Numbered from the stretch's first letter, positions 11,950-24,495 are shown. The stretch is DNA of 64,000 nucleotides from Silene conica (GCA_029255685.2 CM055319.2:34125068-34189067); one strand, 5' to 3'. A program made the numbers and translations. The notes: generated by a model not told the origin, from the letters alone.

Positions 11950-13147
11950 TATAACACCCCTCTCTTAAACGGGTGAGTGTATTAGGTCGAGTAGGCTATA
12001 TTCGGTCGAGTACACCCATACCGGGTTGGATTGTTGATGTCCGCCTTAACTCGGCCGAGTACAACGTACTCGATCGAGTTAGGCGTACTCGGCCGAGTAC
12101 TCGATACTCAGCCAAGCTGGTCCAACTCAGCCGAGTACATTCGGTACTTGGCCGAGTGCGTCTTTCCGTGTCAGCATCACGATAGGTTAATTAAGGAATT
12201 TCGGAAGTTAAAAATCATTTACTCTAAGTTAATTCCGCCGCAAATAAATTTTTTTTCGAACACTTTCTACCCTAAATCCTTAATTACCTAACGGAGTTTA
12301 GTCGCGCATCGATCATCCGGCCTTGTGTCGTCGTCAAGTAAGTTCTTAATCGTTTAGTTGGTTTATTGAGTTTAAAGTTATGTGTGACGATCAATTAATA
12401 ATAAGATGTATGTTGCCTTAGGAGGAGAATATATAGAAGAGCGGTGGTAGAACTTTCTTGAATTCCTTGTTTTCGTGATTGGCCTTGAGGTAGGCTTCTC
12501 CCTACTCAATTATTGTTATGTGGTTGTGACGGTTTTCGGCTATATTATATGACTGATATCACTGTGGTTTTGAGATTGAAATATGGAACATATATTTGGG
12601 ACCATTGACGGGAAATGGCTCTCAATCCTACGATCACCCATCTTGGTACCCGTTGAGGAGGGGATGTGCACATTAATGGTCTGGGTATCCATTGCCACGA
12701 GCAAGTGGGGATTGCTTGTGGGACAAGAGGTCGCCACTTGTGAGATTGATTTGATGATGATATTAGTATGGTTATTGTGTATCTGTTATTGCATTTGGCA
12801 GTGATTGTCTTATTTAACAGTAACTGAGGCATGTTGTTTATTTACTGTGATGATCTATGGTTATGGTGAGCAGATTCTCAAAAGGTAGCTCGTCGTTTTT
12901 TGTTGCTTGCGGCTGGGGATGGACGGGTCACCACTTAGTAGTCATAGTAGTTTCACTGTTGTAGCTATAGTAGCTTCCGCCAACATTTTATTTATCTTTT
13001 AAGTTGGAGACGCTTATAATTTTATCATATGCTTTAATAAAAGTTGCCTTTACATTTCTTTGATATTAAACATCGGGTAACCGAGATGGTGACGCTTTCA
13101 TAGTCTAAGGGTCCTCGTTAAAGGCCTCGGCTTATGAGGGTGTTAGA
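11950..13147 (+). mobile_element. LTR-H: 5' LTR of a chromodomain-type Ty3 element
   Basis: Begins TATAACACCCC (a one-base variant of TGTAACACCCC) and ends GAGGGTGTTAGA. The last ~80 bp (GGTAACCGAGATGGTGACG..) resemble the ends of sLTR-2 and sLTR-4 (CCGAGATGGTAACACCC..GGGTGTTACA). A degenerate tRNA-Met primer site follows two bases later, so this is read as a 5' LTR. Near its left end it carries ACTCGGCCGAGT palindromes. LTR boundaries are inferred, and no target repeat was found. Confidence 0.65.
11985..12157. repeat. ACTCGGCCGAGT palindromes at 19-bp spacing
   Basis: Palindromes or near-palindromes start at 12049, 12068, 12087, 12106, 12125 and 12146, with steps of 19, 19, 19, 19 and 21 bp. 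Members are ACTCGGCCGAGT, ACTCGATCGAGT and decayed forms such as ACTCAGCCAAGC and ACTTGGCCGAGT. Two GGTCGAGT half-motifs at 11985 and 12004 are also 19 bp apart. Confidence 0.9.
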
Positions 13148-13149
13148 AA

Positions 13150-14325
13150 TGGTAATAGAGCGAGCGTATTAGAACCTGAAACAAATGAACCCAATGAACA
13201 TAGGCGAGTCTAAATAAAATGAACCAGGGTAGGAGTGTGTGAGGCTACCACAAAGGTTTGGGAGACGTCGTAAAAACGCGAAATTGCTTACATACGTCAT
13301 ATTTGGTCACTAAGGTAGAAATAGGTATATGTGTGATATATTGTGTGATATGATGTGTATGCGTGACATATACGCGATGGATCTGATATAGCAAACAGTG
13401 TTGTGAGATTGTGAACGAAATTATGCGAAAAGAAGGTGGTGATTACCTGATATAGGCATTGTGTTTATACAAGTAATATATATTCTGCTGGTTTATGTGC
13501 TGATAGAGGTGCATATAGAGTATTCATGCTATTGTTAAGTCGAGATATGAGAATAGAGTTGTCTTTTGTGATACATATGGTATGTTGTATTTCATTTACA
13601 AGTTACTATGATAAGACTCATTTAGATACTGGTTTTAGATGTATTGAGTTGAGGTTGGTCGCATTATTGATGTTTAATTTGTTTGAGAAAGAAAATGGTA
13701 TAGTTATGTTGCCCGTTTATAAATAAGTTGTCTTAAAACTTTTATAACTTGAGTTATATATATGATCTTTATGTGATTCTAAATGGAGGTGGTAGATTGT
13801 CCTTTTACGATTCTAACATTAGGCCACACACCCAAATCAACCAATAATTGAGGGAGATATAATTGTTTTACGAAAACTGGTCGATGCTCAGAACTGCGAA
13901 GGTACTCGACCGAGTAGAGGGAACTCGACAGAGTACATTTGTCAGTCGCAAAATTTGAAATTTGATCATGGTGTACTCGACCGAGTGTCCACGTGTTTGT
14001 GTTAAATTAAGATAAATCTTTTGTTACTTGATTGGTTAAGTTGAAGATCGTATAATTTTTATATGGTTGTGATCACAGAACCCCAAAAGTCCGGACGTGG
14101 ATATAGTATGTGGTAGTAAATAGGTAGTTGCGTATCCTACAGTAGAGTAGTTTGAACAAGAACCCGATCTAGTAAGCTCTATTATGGTCTTATGCTTAGC
14201 TTTTGACCTCTTTGCATGTCATTTTGATTTCAAGGTCATTTCTTTTGCATTTAGTGGTCGTTTTACATATATATTTGTTGTATTGCATGAGTTAACAAAT
14301 TTTCGAATCAGTATGGGTTCGTGAG
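13150..14325 (+). mobile_element. Primer site and leader remnant of the LTR-H element
   Basis: TGGTAATAGAGCGAG (13150-13164) resembles the TGGTATCAGAGC primer site for initiator tRNA-Met. The following ~1.1 kb is non-coding and resembles a retroelement leader. It carries ACTCGACCGAGT-type palindromes at 13904, 13923 and 13975 (steps 19 and 52). It ends where LTR-D inserted. No gag or pol remains. Confidence 0.55.
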
Positions 14326-14702
14326 TGATGTGCTATATTTGTATATGTTTTTTATCCCCATTTTAGCTCGTGTTTCATTATCGTTTACACTATTTTATAG
14401 TGTTTATTGAGTTAATTCTGTGTTCTAGGTGATTTGTATGTGGTTTAACGTTTTTTTATAGGAAATACGGGATTTTCCTATCTTTTTGCGTTCACCGAGT
14501 ACCACGGAGCTAAACAAAGACGAGATGAGTAATTTTCGAGCATTGGAAGTGACGAAACGAGGAAGAAAGTCAAGAAGTCAACAAAAGCCAATGCTTGAAG
14601 GTCAATTGCAAAGCATGACAGCAACAATGATGTCATTCGATGACGTCATCGAACTCAAATGTAAAGAATTGAAGAAATACAAAGAATGAAGAAATTTCTT
14701 TT

Positions 14703-14836
14703 CACCCCGGTCGGGGTGAGCGGCCCCGGGGTATCGGGGTGAATTGAAGCAACATATTTAAAGCTGAGAATTTAATGGCCGAGTAAATTTGTTTTCACCC
14801 CGGTCAGGGTGGACTGCCCCGGGGTACCGGGGTGGC
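14703..14836. repeat. CCCCGG/CGGGG palindrome cassettes upstream of the LTR-D TATA box
   Basis: Two cassettes, 14703-14741 and 14796-14834, begin 93 bp apart. Each is CACCCCGGTC(G/A)GGGTG, a short spacer, then CCCCGGGGTAtCGGGGTG. CCCCGG starts are 14705/14724 and 14798/14817, so 19 bp within each cassette. The TATA-like box is ~40 bp downstream of the second. Confidence 0.85.
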
Positions 14837-15124
14837 TGTGACTTTGAGGCTTTTGGTTCTCCCACCTCGTTACTATATATACCCCTGTATTTCATTCGAA
14901 AATATTCATCAATCAGCTCTTGTTCTGAGTTATACTTTACATAAAACCTTGTTCTAGTTCTAGTTTTATTTACGTTATAATAATTCTTCCTAGTTTTCAA
15001 GTATTTTCCGGGTTTTCTTTGCAATTTGTTCTCCAAGTTCTTACTTCCCTTCTTTCCTAATTATCGGTAATTTCTGTCCTTTTTCAGTCTTTATTTCATT
15101 ATCGTTATCATGTCAATCATAGTT

Positions 15125-18061
15125 TGTAATACTCCGTATTTTCTATTTCGTTTTAGTTATTAATTTAATATTTATTTGTACGACGACGGGTTTTAAAGCG
15201 AAACTAATTGGTGAACGAGGTGTGTTATGCGTTAGTATTTTGAGTCGTGTATGCGAATATTTAACGAAACCGTATTGGATTCATGTTATTTGGGTATTGG
15301 AGTGCGTGAAGGGGTTGACCATACACGGATAGCCGTGTCATTAGGCCTAGGGTTGCGTGCCAAAACCTAGCCCATACACGATTATTATTACTTGAAATCA
15401 GAAATTTTGAAATCTTAGCACAGCCGTCCTATTTATACACCAAATTAAGATCTCTTTTGACCTAATCTTAATACACTCACACACCATACTGTTTGCCGTC
15501 ACTGCTGGGTTTGCAAAGAAGGGTTTCTCACGGTGGTTCTAGGGGTTATAGGGTGGTCTTTGGCAAGGGCAAGGAGGTAAGAACACCATACTTGACTCGT
15601 TTTCCTGATTTCGTGTTTTCTGCCTTATGTTTTGGTTTAAATTGTGATCACAGCAAGTGATAATAGTCACGTCTCTTTCTAAATTCGTATTCTGCGTTAT
15701 GTATTCATCATGTTTTGATCATCAATGAGTCGTCTTTTATGATTTAAAGTCGTCTTTTAGGGTGTTTCGTTTCTGGGTAGGATTCGTTTCTGGGTTTTCA
15801 GAAAAAGGGTGTTAAACTAGTCGTATTTGTGCTTGATTCGACAAAGTTCCTGTACACGGTGGTTATAGGTGTTAGGGTTTGTAGAATGGTGGTAGTCTAG
15901 GGAGTCGATGGGTGGTTGTAATGGTGGGTCGTGGTGTCTCACGGTGGAGTATAACGGTTGTCACGGTGCATAGGGTATACACTGTTGTCGTGTTGTCGGC
16001 TCTGTTACAGTGTTTATGGGTGTTTGACTCGGTGTCTGCGACTGCTACCTTCACCATTGGAACCACCAAGACTCAGTGGCGAGTCTGGTGGCGCCAGGGG
16101 TGCAAGTGGTAGTCGTGGTTGGTGTTGCAAGGGGCTGTTGACACGGCTGTTCAGGGAGGTTAAGGGGGTGGCTGTTGTAAATGGGTCACGGTTTTGTCGA
16201 AGAGATTGGGTTGTGATGCTAATTCTTACGTGTTATCATCATAATCATCATGATCATCATATTCATCATTGTTTAATTATTATTAATATTATAAGTTTGA
16301 ACATTAATTCTCATGGGTATGATTGATTGTTAATTATTATTGAATTAGTTATAATATTATTAATATTAGATGTTTATAGTATTGTTAATTGTGGCATTAT
16401 TTGTATTGAGATATTGGTATGGTATGTTAGTGTTATGGGTACCCCTGTATTTTTCGGTTTTCTATGTTATACCCCTACATTTTATAATTTATATGGTATA
16501 TCCTTAAGCTTCTTACTTATTCTCCATAATGACCTCGTTCAAATCTCCAATAACTTTATCACTATAAAAAGTCATAATTTGACATTTATTTTGACTCATA
16601 AAAGTGGTATCACGCTTCTATATAGGGAGTATCACAAATAACTTTAAATAAGTATAAACTTCCATTAAAAACATATGTTATGAATCATGAAATAATAACA
16701 GCATTTGATGAAATTGAGTTAGATTTGTATACTATTTGGTTGGTTAATGGTAATTCGGCGAACTAATAAGTAAATGAGTAGGTTATCGAGTAAATGAAAT
16801 GTTAAATAGATGATTTAATAGATAAATTAAGAAACTAAGCTAACAAAGCCAATAAATAAGGTCATTGTATAGACTAATGTATAGAATTTAAGGGCATATC
16901 ATATATTTTAAAAAATATAGGGGTACAACATAGAAAATTGAAAAACTTGAGGGTACACCGTAGAATATCCCTATAATTATTCATGTGAAGGTAAGGAAAT
17001 AATTTGGTAGTGTAATTATAATTATTATTATTAATAATGAGTATCGTAATATTTGATTAATTGATAGTATGCTATTTATAGTAAGTCTAAAACTAGTAAG
17101 TTATATTTGGATAATGATAATTGTATGTTATCGGCATGCTTGTATATGGATATATTCACAATGTTTTATAGATAAATCAATTAGGAACATGATTAAGTAA
17201 TTTTAGTAGCGTTTGTTTATATGAGTAGAATATGATAAGAGTAATAATTATAGGAACGGATTTCGAGGAGGAATATTATTATACGGTTATTGCTTGTCCA
17301 GATTTGCTATTTCAGATAGGTTACACTTGTGCTTTGCTCTGTATTAAGTTCTGTGTGGATGTGTATTGTATGTTATGAATGCAAGTATGAGTTCTGAGCC
17401 TGATAGTTTATGGTTATTTATTTTGGTGTTGCATTCATAATCATGGCATATGCATTGGCATTTAGAAAGATATGGATCAGATATCGTTCTGATGTAAAGC
17501 CCAGGGTGGTTATGCAGACCAGGCCTGGTGTCTTATCAGCTGTTGAGCTGATGTTCGGTGACGACCGATTATAGTCTGCCGGGAGGTTCAGTATGGCTTC
17601 GTGCAAAGGTATGAGAATGAGATTTTGATTAAGCTCGAGCATTTAATGACATTTGCATATCACATTTGTTTGCATTGTTTATTATTGTGTTATCCTACTC
17701 AACCGCGAGGTTGACAGTGTATTCGTATTCACCTACAATGATCCGGAATGTGGAGTAGATCTTTCAGGTCAGAGACAACAAGATTAGGAGCTGGGCATGG
17801 AATGAGAGACATGGCATGGACCGACCTAGTTCTAGATCACTTAGTTTTACATATTTGTAGTTGAGGTTGTTAGAAGTTGTATGGACTTTAGACTTCTTCA
17901 TAGACTTGTCTTGTACCAGCTTTCAGTTAACAACATTTATATTTAAAGTACTGTCTATCTTTCACTATGATTATCTAATACCCTGGTTTAACCAGGATGG
18001 TAACGGTCCTATTTACCCTGGAAGTCCTAGTTCAGGTCCCTAGGTAAATGGGGGTGTTACA
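15125..18061 (+). mobile_element. sLTR-2: solo LTR of a chromodomain Ty3 family
   Basis: Begins TGTAATACTCCGTATTTT, ends GGGGGTGTTACA, length 2.94 kb. Flanks TAGTT (15120-15124) and AAGTT (18062-18066) are a 5-bp target repeat with one mismatch. No coding region, PBS or PPT is present. It shares with sLTR-1, -3 and -4 the end sequence, the CTACTCAACCGCGAGGTTGAC motif (near 17695) and a G-rich GGTGGT segment (15530-16220). It is inserted in LTR-D. The open frames in its G-rich part look like chance. Confidence 0.87.
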
Positions 18062-18490
18062 AAGTTCATAGAATTGCTAGTTTAATTCCCAAGCCATGTC
18101 TGAGTAGTTTCATATCTAGGGTAGGGAAGTCATGTTAGAATAGTTGATTAGTTATGTCAAATTACAATGTTTTCATCATCATCTTATTGATTATTTATAT
18201 GCTTGTTTCATTTGATTAATATATAATTATTGACCATGACTATTGATAAATCGTTATTCTCATCCTAAGATCGAAAGCCGGGATAGAACTTGATTAATCT
18301 ATAGTTCTAGTCGTAATTGTTAATTGCTGTATTCTCATCCTAAGATCGAAAGTCGGGGAAGAATTAGTCAAAGCATGCTATAATAGTTTAATCCAATTTA
18401 TGTGAGAGTTCTTTAGTAGTTATACTATGGTTAGACAATAGGCCGAGAGGTATTTGTTAGAACCTAATCAACCTTTGATGATGAATTCAC

Positions 18491-20014
18491 CAGGCCCTGA
18501 TGGATAAAATAACCACTTCTTTAAGGTAAATTGGCCTTTAATAGGAGGAGAGGTGTGCACAGCTATTAAGGACTTCTTCCACTATGGACATATGCTCACT
18601 CATATGAATAATACTGTGCTCACAATGCTGCCTAAGATTGATAAACCTACCTCAGTTTCCCACTTTCGGCCAATTGCTTGTTGCAACACTATATATAAAT
18701 GCATATCCAAACTACTGTGTGCTAGGCTGGCCAAGGTATTGCCACATATCATATATCCAACCCAAGGGGGCTTCATCAAAGGCCGTCATATCGTGGAGAA
18801 TATTCTTATATGTCAGGACTTGATAAGACACTATAATAGGAAAACTGCCACTCCCAGATGTATGCTAAAAATGGACATGCAGAAAGCGTATGACACAGTG
18901 GAATGGAAATTTTTGAATGAGATGATGGTTGACCTCCAGTTCCCCAAGGCTTTTATAACTTTGGTGATGCAGTGTGTCACCACTGCCAGCTTCTCTTTAA
19001 AATTGAATGGTGATTCCTTTGGTTTTTTCAAGGGCAAACGAGGATTGAGGCAAGGGGATCCTCTATCCCCCTTGTTGTTTACTATATGTATGGAGTACTT
19101 AACCAGGCTTTTTCAACATACAACCACTAATACTGAATTTAAGTACCATCCTATGTGCAAGGCTATGAAACTTACAAGTCTCATGTTTGCTGAAGACTTG
19201 TTGTTGTTCAGTAAAGGTGATATTCCATCCATGATGATTTTACTGCGCACTTTTGCTACGTTCTCAGTTGCTTCTGGTTTGAAATTAAGCCAAGGGAAGT
19301 CGAATATCTACTTTAATGGCATCTCACCGAAAGCAAATGATGATATTCTTGAAGTTTCAGGGTGTCAGGAAGGCCAATTACCATTCAAGTACCTTGGGGT
19401 ACCCATCAAAGCCACTCGTCTGAATCTTATAGACTGTCAGCCACTGATTGATAAGGTTCTAGCTAGAATAAGAAGAATGGGGGATAGAAAACAAAGTTAT
19501 GCAGGGCGTCTGGTAGTTATAAAGGCTGTCTTGAACACTTTGCACTCATATTGGGCTAGCATTTTTGTGCTACCATCAGGCACTATAAAGAAGATTGAAA
19601 GTATATGCAGGAATTACCTCTAGGAAGCTTCAAGTGAGTACATCAGGTCTCCACTTGTGGCTTGGCACAAGGTATGTACTCCATATAATGAAGGTGGTCT
19701 GAATATCCTAAAAAATGCAGCATGGAATCGGGCTGCCATAGGCAAACTTGCTTGGTGGATCATGAACGAGCCAGGGAAGCTCTGGGTACGCTGGATTCAT
19801 GCCATTTATTTAAAGGGAGAACCATGGTTGGATTATAAGCCTAAGTATGACACTAGCTGGGGATGGAGGAAGATATGCCAAGTCAAGGAGAAATTTAAGC
19901 AAGGTATCATTGGTGTAGAGATAGAGGCAATCCTATTGAATGGGGCAAACTTGTGTGGCAGAAATGGTCCTTACCTAAGCATAGGTTCGTGGGTTGGATG
20001 TATCAAGAGAAGGA
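18491..20014 (+). pseudogene. L1-A ORF2: reverse transcriptase
   Basis: Reads from PGPDG through the LINE RT: PTQGGFIKGRHI, DMQKAYDTVEW, NGDSFGFFKGKRGLRQGDPLSP, then MFAEDLLLFS where the active site is normally FADD, so the second metal-binding Asp region is changed to Glu. A TGA sits just after PGPDG, a TAG at 19621-19623 follows RNYL, and the C-terminal domain (EGGLNILKNAAWNRA, WWIMNEPGKLW) shifts frame near 19930. At 20014 it is cut by Ath-A. It is homologous to L1-B and clearly inactive. Confidence 0.92.
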
Positions 20015-20503
20015 TGATGCATGCATATTATATATACTTTTCAGTACCTTTTGGCACGCATTTTTATATTTTATAGGTGATTTTATATCACTTTATGCTT
20101 CGAACGCGCTACTTTGTGCTTTTCTTGCTTTTTTGTAGGAATAAGCGCGAAAGTGAAAACCGAGCCAAAGTTGTCCCAAGTACACTCTTTTTGAAGATAT
20201 AAGTTGGAATAGGCCTTACAAGCATTGGAAAGCGCCAATCGTCCAAGTGAAAGGCTACTTGAGGTGAGCAAAATGAAGAATTGGAGCTAAGCAACCAAGG
20301 AAGAACTTCAACTTTATGGTGCCTACTTTGGAGAGCCATATCTCAAGTTATACAACAGATAATGAGGTGATTTCAATTGGAGATGAAAGCTTATCCTCTT
20401 AGATTTCCAACGCCACCAAGAACACTTCATTTGAACGACTAACGAAGAAATGGCAGCCGCTTGAAGTTCAGTGCGCGAAGCAGGAATTACTCGCTGAGAA
20501 GTC

Positions 20504-20695
20504 CTCGATCGAGTCTGTAATCCATTCGATCGAGATGTTTTGATCTGTAATCCATTCGATCGAGGGATTTTGATCTGTAATCCAATCGATCGAGGGGTTT
20601 TGATCTGTAATCCATTCGATCGAGTCCTTAATCACTCGATCGAGTACTTTTGGTCCTTAATCTACTCGATCGAGTGGGTTTGAAGCTCGATCGAG
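20504..20695. repeat. TCGATCGA repeats in the Ath-A LTR promoter
   Basis: Eight NTCGATCGAN palindromes start at 20504, 20525, 20555, 20585, 20615, 20635, 20665 and 20686, with steps of 21, 30, 30, 30, 20, 30 and 21 bp. Part is a 30-bp tandem unit containing TTTTGATCTGTAATCCAT. The array ends ~70 bp before the TATA box. Confidence 0.95.
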
Positions 20696-20750
20696 TAAAT
20701 CACTAATGGGCTTTGGTTTTCGTGCTTCCTTTTCTAGGTTAGATTTTGAC

Positions 20751-20787
20751 TTAACCTAATCTCTCTTATAAAAAGAGATTAGGTTAA
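20751..20787 (+). promoter_or_regulatory. Ath-A TATA box inside a 14-bp perfect inverted repeat
   Basis: TTAACCTAATCTCT (20751-20764) and AGAGATTAGGTTAA (20774-20787) are exact reverse complements around CTTATAAAA, which contains the TATA box. The 3' LTR has the same arrangement near 35001-35037 with two mismatches. Confidence 0.85.
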
Positions 20788-20938
20788 GGTAAAAATCATC
20801 ATCTGACACTACACACCACTCTTCATCTCTCTCTTAGTTCTTGTCACTGTAACTTTCGGGATAGCTTTTCTTCCTCATTCTTCTTGCCTTATACTCGGAA
20901 TTTTTGTAATCTCTTTTCTTCCTTTTAATTTAATTCTT

Positions 20939-23664
20939 TTTTTTTTGGTAAAAGGTAAGTATATTGATCAAAAAAACTAATTACATAAGATTAGCCAAGG
21001 ATGCTTATGAAAGCTTTGTCCTTGTCTGATAGATTATCATGCTTCCTACTATGAATATAACAACTCAAATCAGATTTGATCATTTTGATTACAATGACTG
21101 GTCTCATTAAGCATTGCTCATGCCTACATCTGTTTCTCTGCATCCACACGTGATAAATAATAGCATTGATGGCACTGTTTTTGATGGCTCGTTGCAGTTT
21201 AGTGCCCCTAATACGCAATCTCCATTGATTATCCAAAGTGTTCATAGGTCTGAAACCACACCACGCTGCAATACCGTGAAGGATCTGCTCACTGTATGCA
21301 CACTCACAGAAAAGATGTTGGACTGTTTCAGCAGCAGAACCACATAAACAGCAGCTATCATCTCTATTATGTTCAGAGCTGCTAACTTAGCTCTTGTATT
21401 AAAAGCTTTATGTTGATGAAGCCACGCAATGAAGCTATGTTTGGGAATTGCCCAACGATTCCAGACCAGCCTATGCCATTCACTTACAGGTTGATCTCCT
21501 TGAAGCCAACGATATCCTTTAGCAATGGTGTAACTGGATGAACCAGAGTTGTTCCAGCCATTATCATTGAACCAGTCTTTCATTTTCTCCTTTACTTTGC
21601 AGATTTTTTTCCAGCACCAACTTATGTCATTAGGAGGTTGATAGACTGCCCATGGAGCTTGCTTCATATAATTGGTATATATGGACCCATTGAACCCATA
21701 GCTTGTTGGGACAGTTGGTTATCCACCAAGCCAGTTTACCTATGGCAGCAGTGTTCCATATGGCAGACACTTTCAGATTTAATCCCCCTTCCTCTAGCTG
21801 ACTACAAATTTTTTCCCATGAGACTAGAGGAGTTCTTATGTACTCAGCATTCCCATCCCATATGTAGTTCCTACAGATAGCATCAATACGCTTCATAACT
21901 ATACTAGGCAAGATGAAAATAGAGGCACAATATCTGTGAAAAGTGGCCAACACAGCCCTGACCAGAGTCAATCTACCTGCATAGGACAATTTCTTAGTGC
22001 CCAACTTCCTGATTCTCTCTACTACATGCTCAATCAAAGGATGACAGTCCTTCTGATTAAGATGAGTAGGTTTGATGGGGACTCCAAGGTACTTAAAAGG
22101 CAGCCTCACTTCCTTGCATCCTGAAAGATTGATAATTTCATTCCTAAGTTGGCTTGGGACCCCATTGAAGAACACATTAGACTTTCCTGGACTTAATTTC
22201 AAACCAGAAGTGTGTGAAAACGTGGCAAAAGTCCTAAGGATGATCAAGATAGACTTTTTGTCCCCTTTACTGAATAATAAGAGGTCATCTGCAAACATCA
22301 GGCAAGACAGTTTCAAAGACTTGCACATAGGATGAAATCTGAATTCCATTGAAGTTGTTGTATGACTGAGCAAACGAGTGAGGTACTCCATGCAAATAGT
22401 AAAGAGCATAGGGGATAGGGGATCATCCTGCCCGAGTCCTCTCTTCCCTTGAAAAAAGCCAAAGCTATCACCATTTAATGACATGGAATAAGAAGCAGTA
22501 GTGACACATTGCATGATAAAGAGGATGAAATGAGAGGGGAATTGCAACCCAATGAGCATCTGGTGTAGGAATTCCCATTCTACAGTGTCATAAGCCTTTT
22601 GTAAATCCATTTTGAATAGGCATCTTTAGGAACAAGTTTTCCTGTTGTACTGTCTTATCAAATCTTGACAAATGAGTACGTTTTCAATGATACTTCTTCC
22701 TTTGATAAACCCCCCTTGAACTGGAGCTATGATATGAGGAAGGATAGTCCCAAGTCTGGAACATAAGACCTTGGATATGCATTTATATATTGTATTGCAG
22801 CATGCTATGGGTCGGAATTGAGTGACATTTGAGGGTCTATCAACCTTTGGGATTAAGGATATGACCGTAGCATTGATCTGTCTAAGCATCTTCCCATGTT
22901 GAAAGAAATCTTGTATTGCAGCACAAACCTCAGGACCAACAGTATCCCAAGAGTCCTTGAAAAACTTACTTGTAAACCCATCAGGCCCAGGAGCCTTGTC
23001 ATTGGGAATGCTGAACATTATAGCTTTTATTTCCTCACAAGAGACTGGTTGCATAAGAGCCTGAGCATGATCAGTAGTGCATAGAGGTCCCTTATTCAGA
23101 ATAGATTGCTTAACCCTAACAATTGAGGTTTGAGAGCCCAGCAGGTCAGTGTAGTACTGCAGGAAACTGTTGTTAATACCTTCAGGATCAGTATGGAGAA
23201 CAGCATTTTGATCAATTATTTGGCTTACTGTATTCTTAACTCTCCTACTTTTGATAGAGCTATGGAAGTAGGCAGAGTTAGAATCCCCTTTCTCCAACCA
23301 TTGGGCTTTTGCTTTTTGTTGGAGGAATTCCTGACATAATTTATGAACCCTACTGTATTCTGTGTGAGCCTCATACTCCTGTTGCATCAGAGTTTGGTCC
23401 CCAGGAACTACAGCCAGTGCCTGTTGAGCCTTTTGAAGTTTTATATTGGCAATGTCATTCTGTCTCTCAATATCACTGAAGTGAGCCATATTTAAAGATT
23501 TCAGAGGGACCTTCAAACTCTGCAACTTTTAACCAACCTATATATAGGAGTACCATAGATTTGAACATTCCAAGTCTGGATAATGTTAGCAAAATCAGTA
23601 CTAGAGCTCCACATATTGAAATACTTAAAATTCCTTTTTTTTCTGCCCTTGAGAGGACCCTCCA
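20939..23664 (-). mobile_element. L1-B: 5'-truncated LINE in the Ath-A 5' LTR
   Basis: The poly(A) tail appears as a T-run at 20939-20946, and the element reads leftward to it. Comparison with the uninterrupted 3' LTR shows insertion after AATTCTT. About 9 bp of LTR (GTTCTTTTG) is missing at the junction and no clear target repeat is present. The 5' end is truncated near the endonuclease/RT boundary (FKYFNMW). Confidence 0.88.
20991..23640 (-). pseudogene. L1-B ORF2: reverse transcriptase and C-terminal domain
   Basis: In coding order: FKYFNMW linker, a coiled N-terminal stretch, NDKAPGPDGFTSKFFK, FRPIACCNTIYK, PVQGGFIKGRSI, DLQKAYDTVEW, NGDSFGFFQGKRG then GQDDPLSP (normally RQGDPLSP), and an intact FADDLLLFS. 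A TAA near 22627 interrupts just before the KMDLQKAYD motif. A frameshift near 21640 separates the RT from the zf-RVT-like C-terminus, which contains WHRLVWNRWAIPKHSFIAWL. Another break lies near 21245. It is close to L1-A by motif wording. Confidence 0.9.
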
Positions 23665-24349
23665 TTATTTTTGTTATTTCTCCTCCCTTACTTTTAGTTT
23701 ATTAGACCTTTTTATTATGTCTTGTTTCTCTCGCATCTCAATGGTTAGTTCAGAATCTCAAGCCCTGTGTAGCTAATTTCTATAATATGTTAGGATGAAG
23801 GAACCCGCGGTAGTTATGTCATAGAATTTGCATGTTAGTCGTCCTTGCGACGAAGTTCACCCATAAAAAATATAATTAAGAAACTTGTCGAATGAGTGCA
23901 CGCAGGAGACCAGTTTACCTAGTAAAACCTTACCTGGATCGAAAGATTGGTGGATAGGCTTGTTTATGTTGATTTATGTAACCTATCTAAGATCGAAAGA
24001 TTGATAGGGGAGTCCAGGGGTGATTTCAGACCGAAAGGATATTAATCGTTCCCACTTCGTTTATAATTCGACTGACCTAGTTTGTTATGTGACATGCATT
24101 ACCGCGACAACCTGAATCCTGACATATTCCTTTTTTATTGATTGAACTCATCTTTGTTCTATTTGTTTTATTTTCTTTTACAACTGTTTTAGTTACAATC
24201 TCAACAACAACCCCCCCCCCTTTTGTGACTGAACAACTAAGAACGCATATAGATGTTACCTCCATGTGGAGATCGACCCTACTTCCGCTAGCTACCTAGT
24301 TAGTTGACTTAGATATTTATTTTTGGTACTAAACGATGGTATCAAATTT

Positions 24350-24367
24350 TGGCGCCGTTGCCGGGGA
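24350..24367 (+). other. Ath-A primer binding site (tRNA-Asp)
   Basis: TGGCGCCGTTGCCGGGGA is complementary to the 3' end of plant tRNA-Asp (CCCCGGCAACGGCGCCA), the usual primer of Athila/Tat-type elements. It lies five bases after the LTR end. Confidence 0.92.
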
Positions 24368-24495
24368 GCTTATTTTATTTGTGTATTTGGTTGTTTATTT
24401 TTTTTTTGGTGTAAATGTGAGTAGTATATATATCATCATTAAAAAAAATATACAGGGGGCGCATAGAAACCGACTAGTCAGAGACTAGTGCTGCA

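Larger units (their letters stand above)
20015..24344 (+). mobile_element. Ath-A 5' LTR, interrupted by L1-B
   Basis: Own sequence is 20015-20938 and 23665-24344, about 1.6 kb, colinear with the 3' LTR at 34265-35884. It ends GATGGTATCA just before the primer site. The U3 part holds the TCGATCGA repeats and a TATA box. Confidence 0.9.

Noticed and set aside
11786..11968. 60-codon open frame after the TATA box
   Set aside because: No family recognised, and it runs into LTR-H; likely leader or LTR sequence.
15872..16641. Several open frames in the G-rich part of sLTR-2
   Set aside because: Low-complexity translation, no motifs, no conservation in the sister solo LTRs.
20504..20695. CRISPR-like regular repeats (30-bp units)
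   Set aside because: The units are palindromic words with near-identical spacers in a plant LTR; there are no unique spacers, leader or cas genes.
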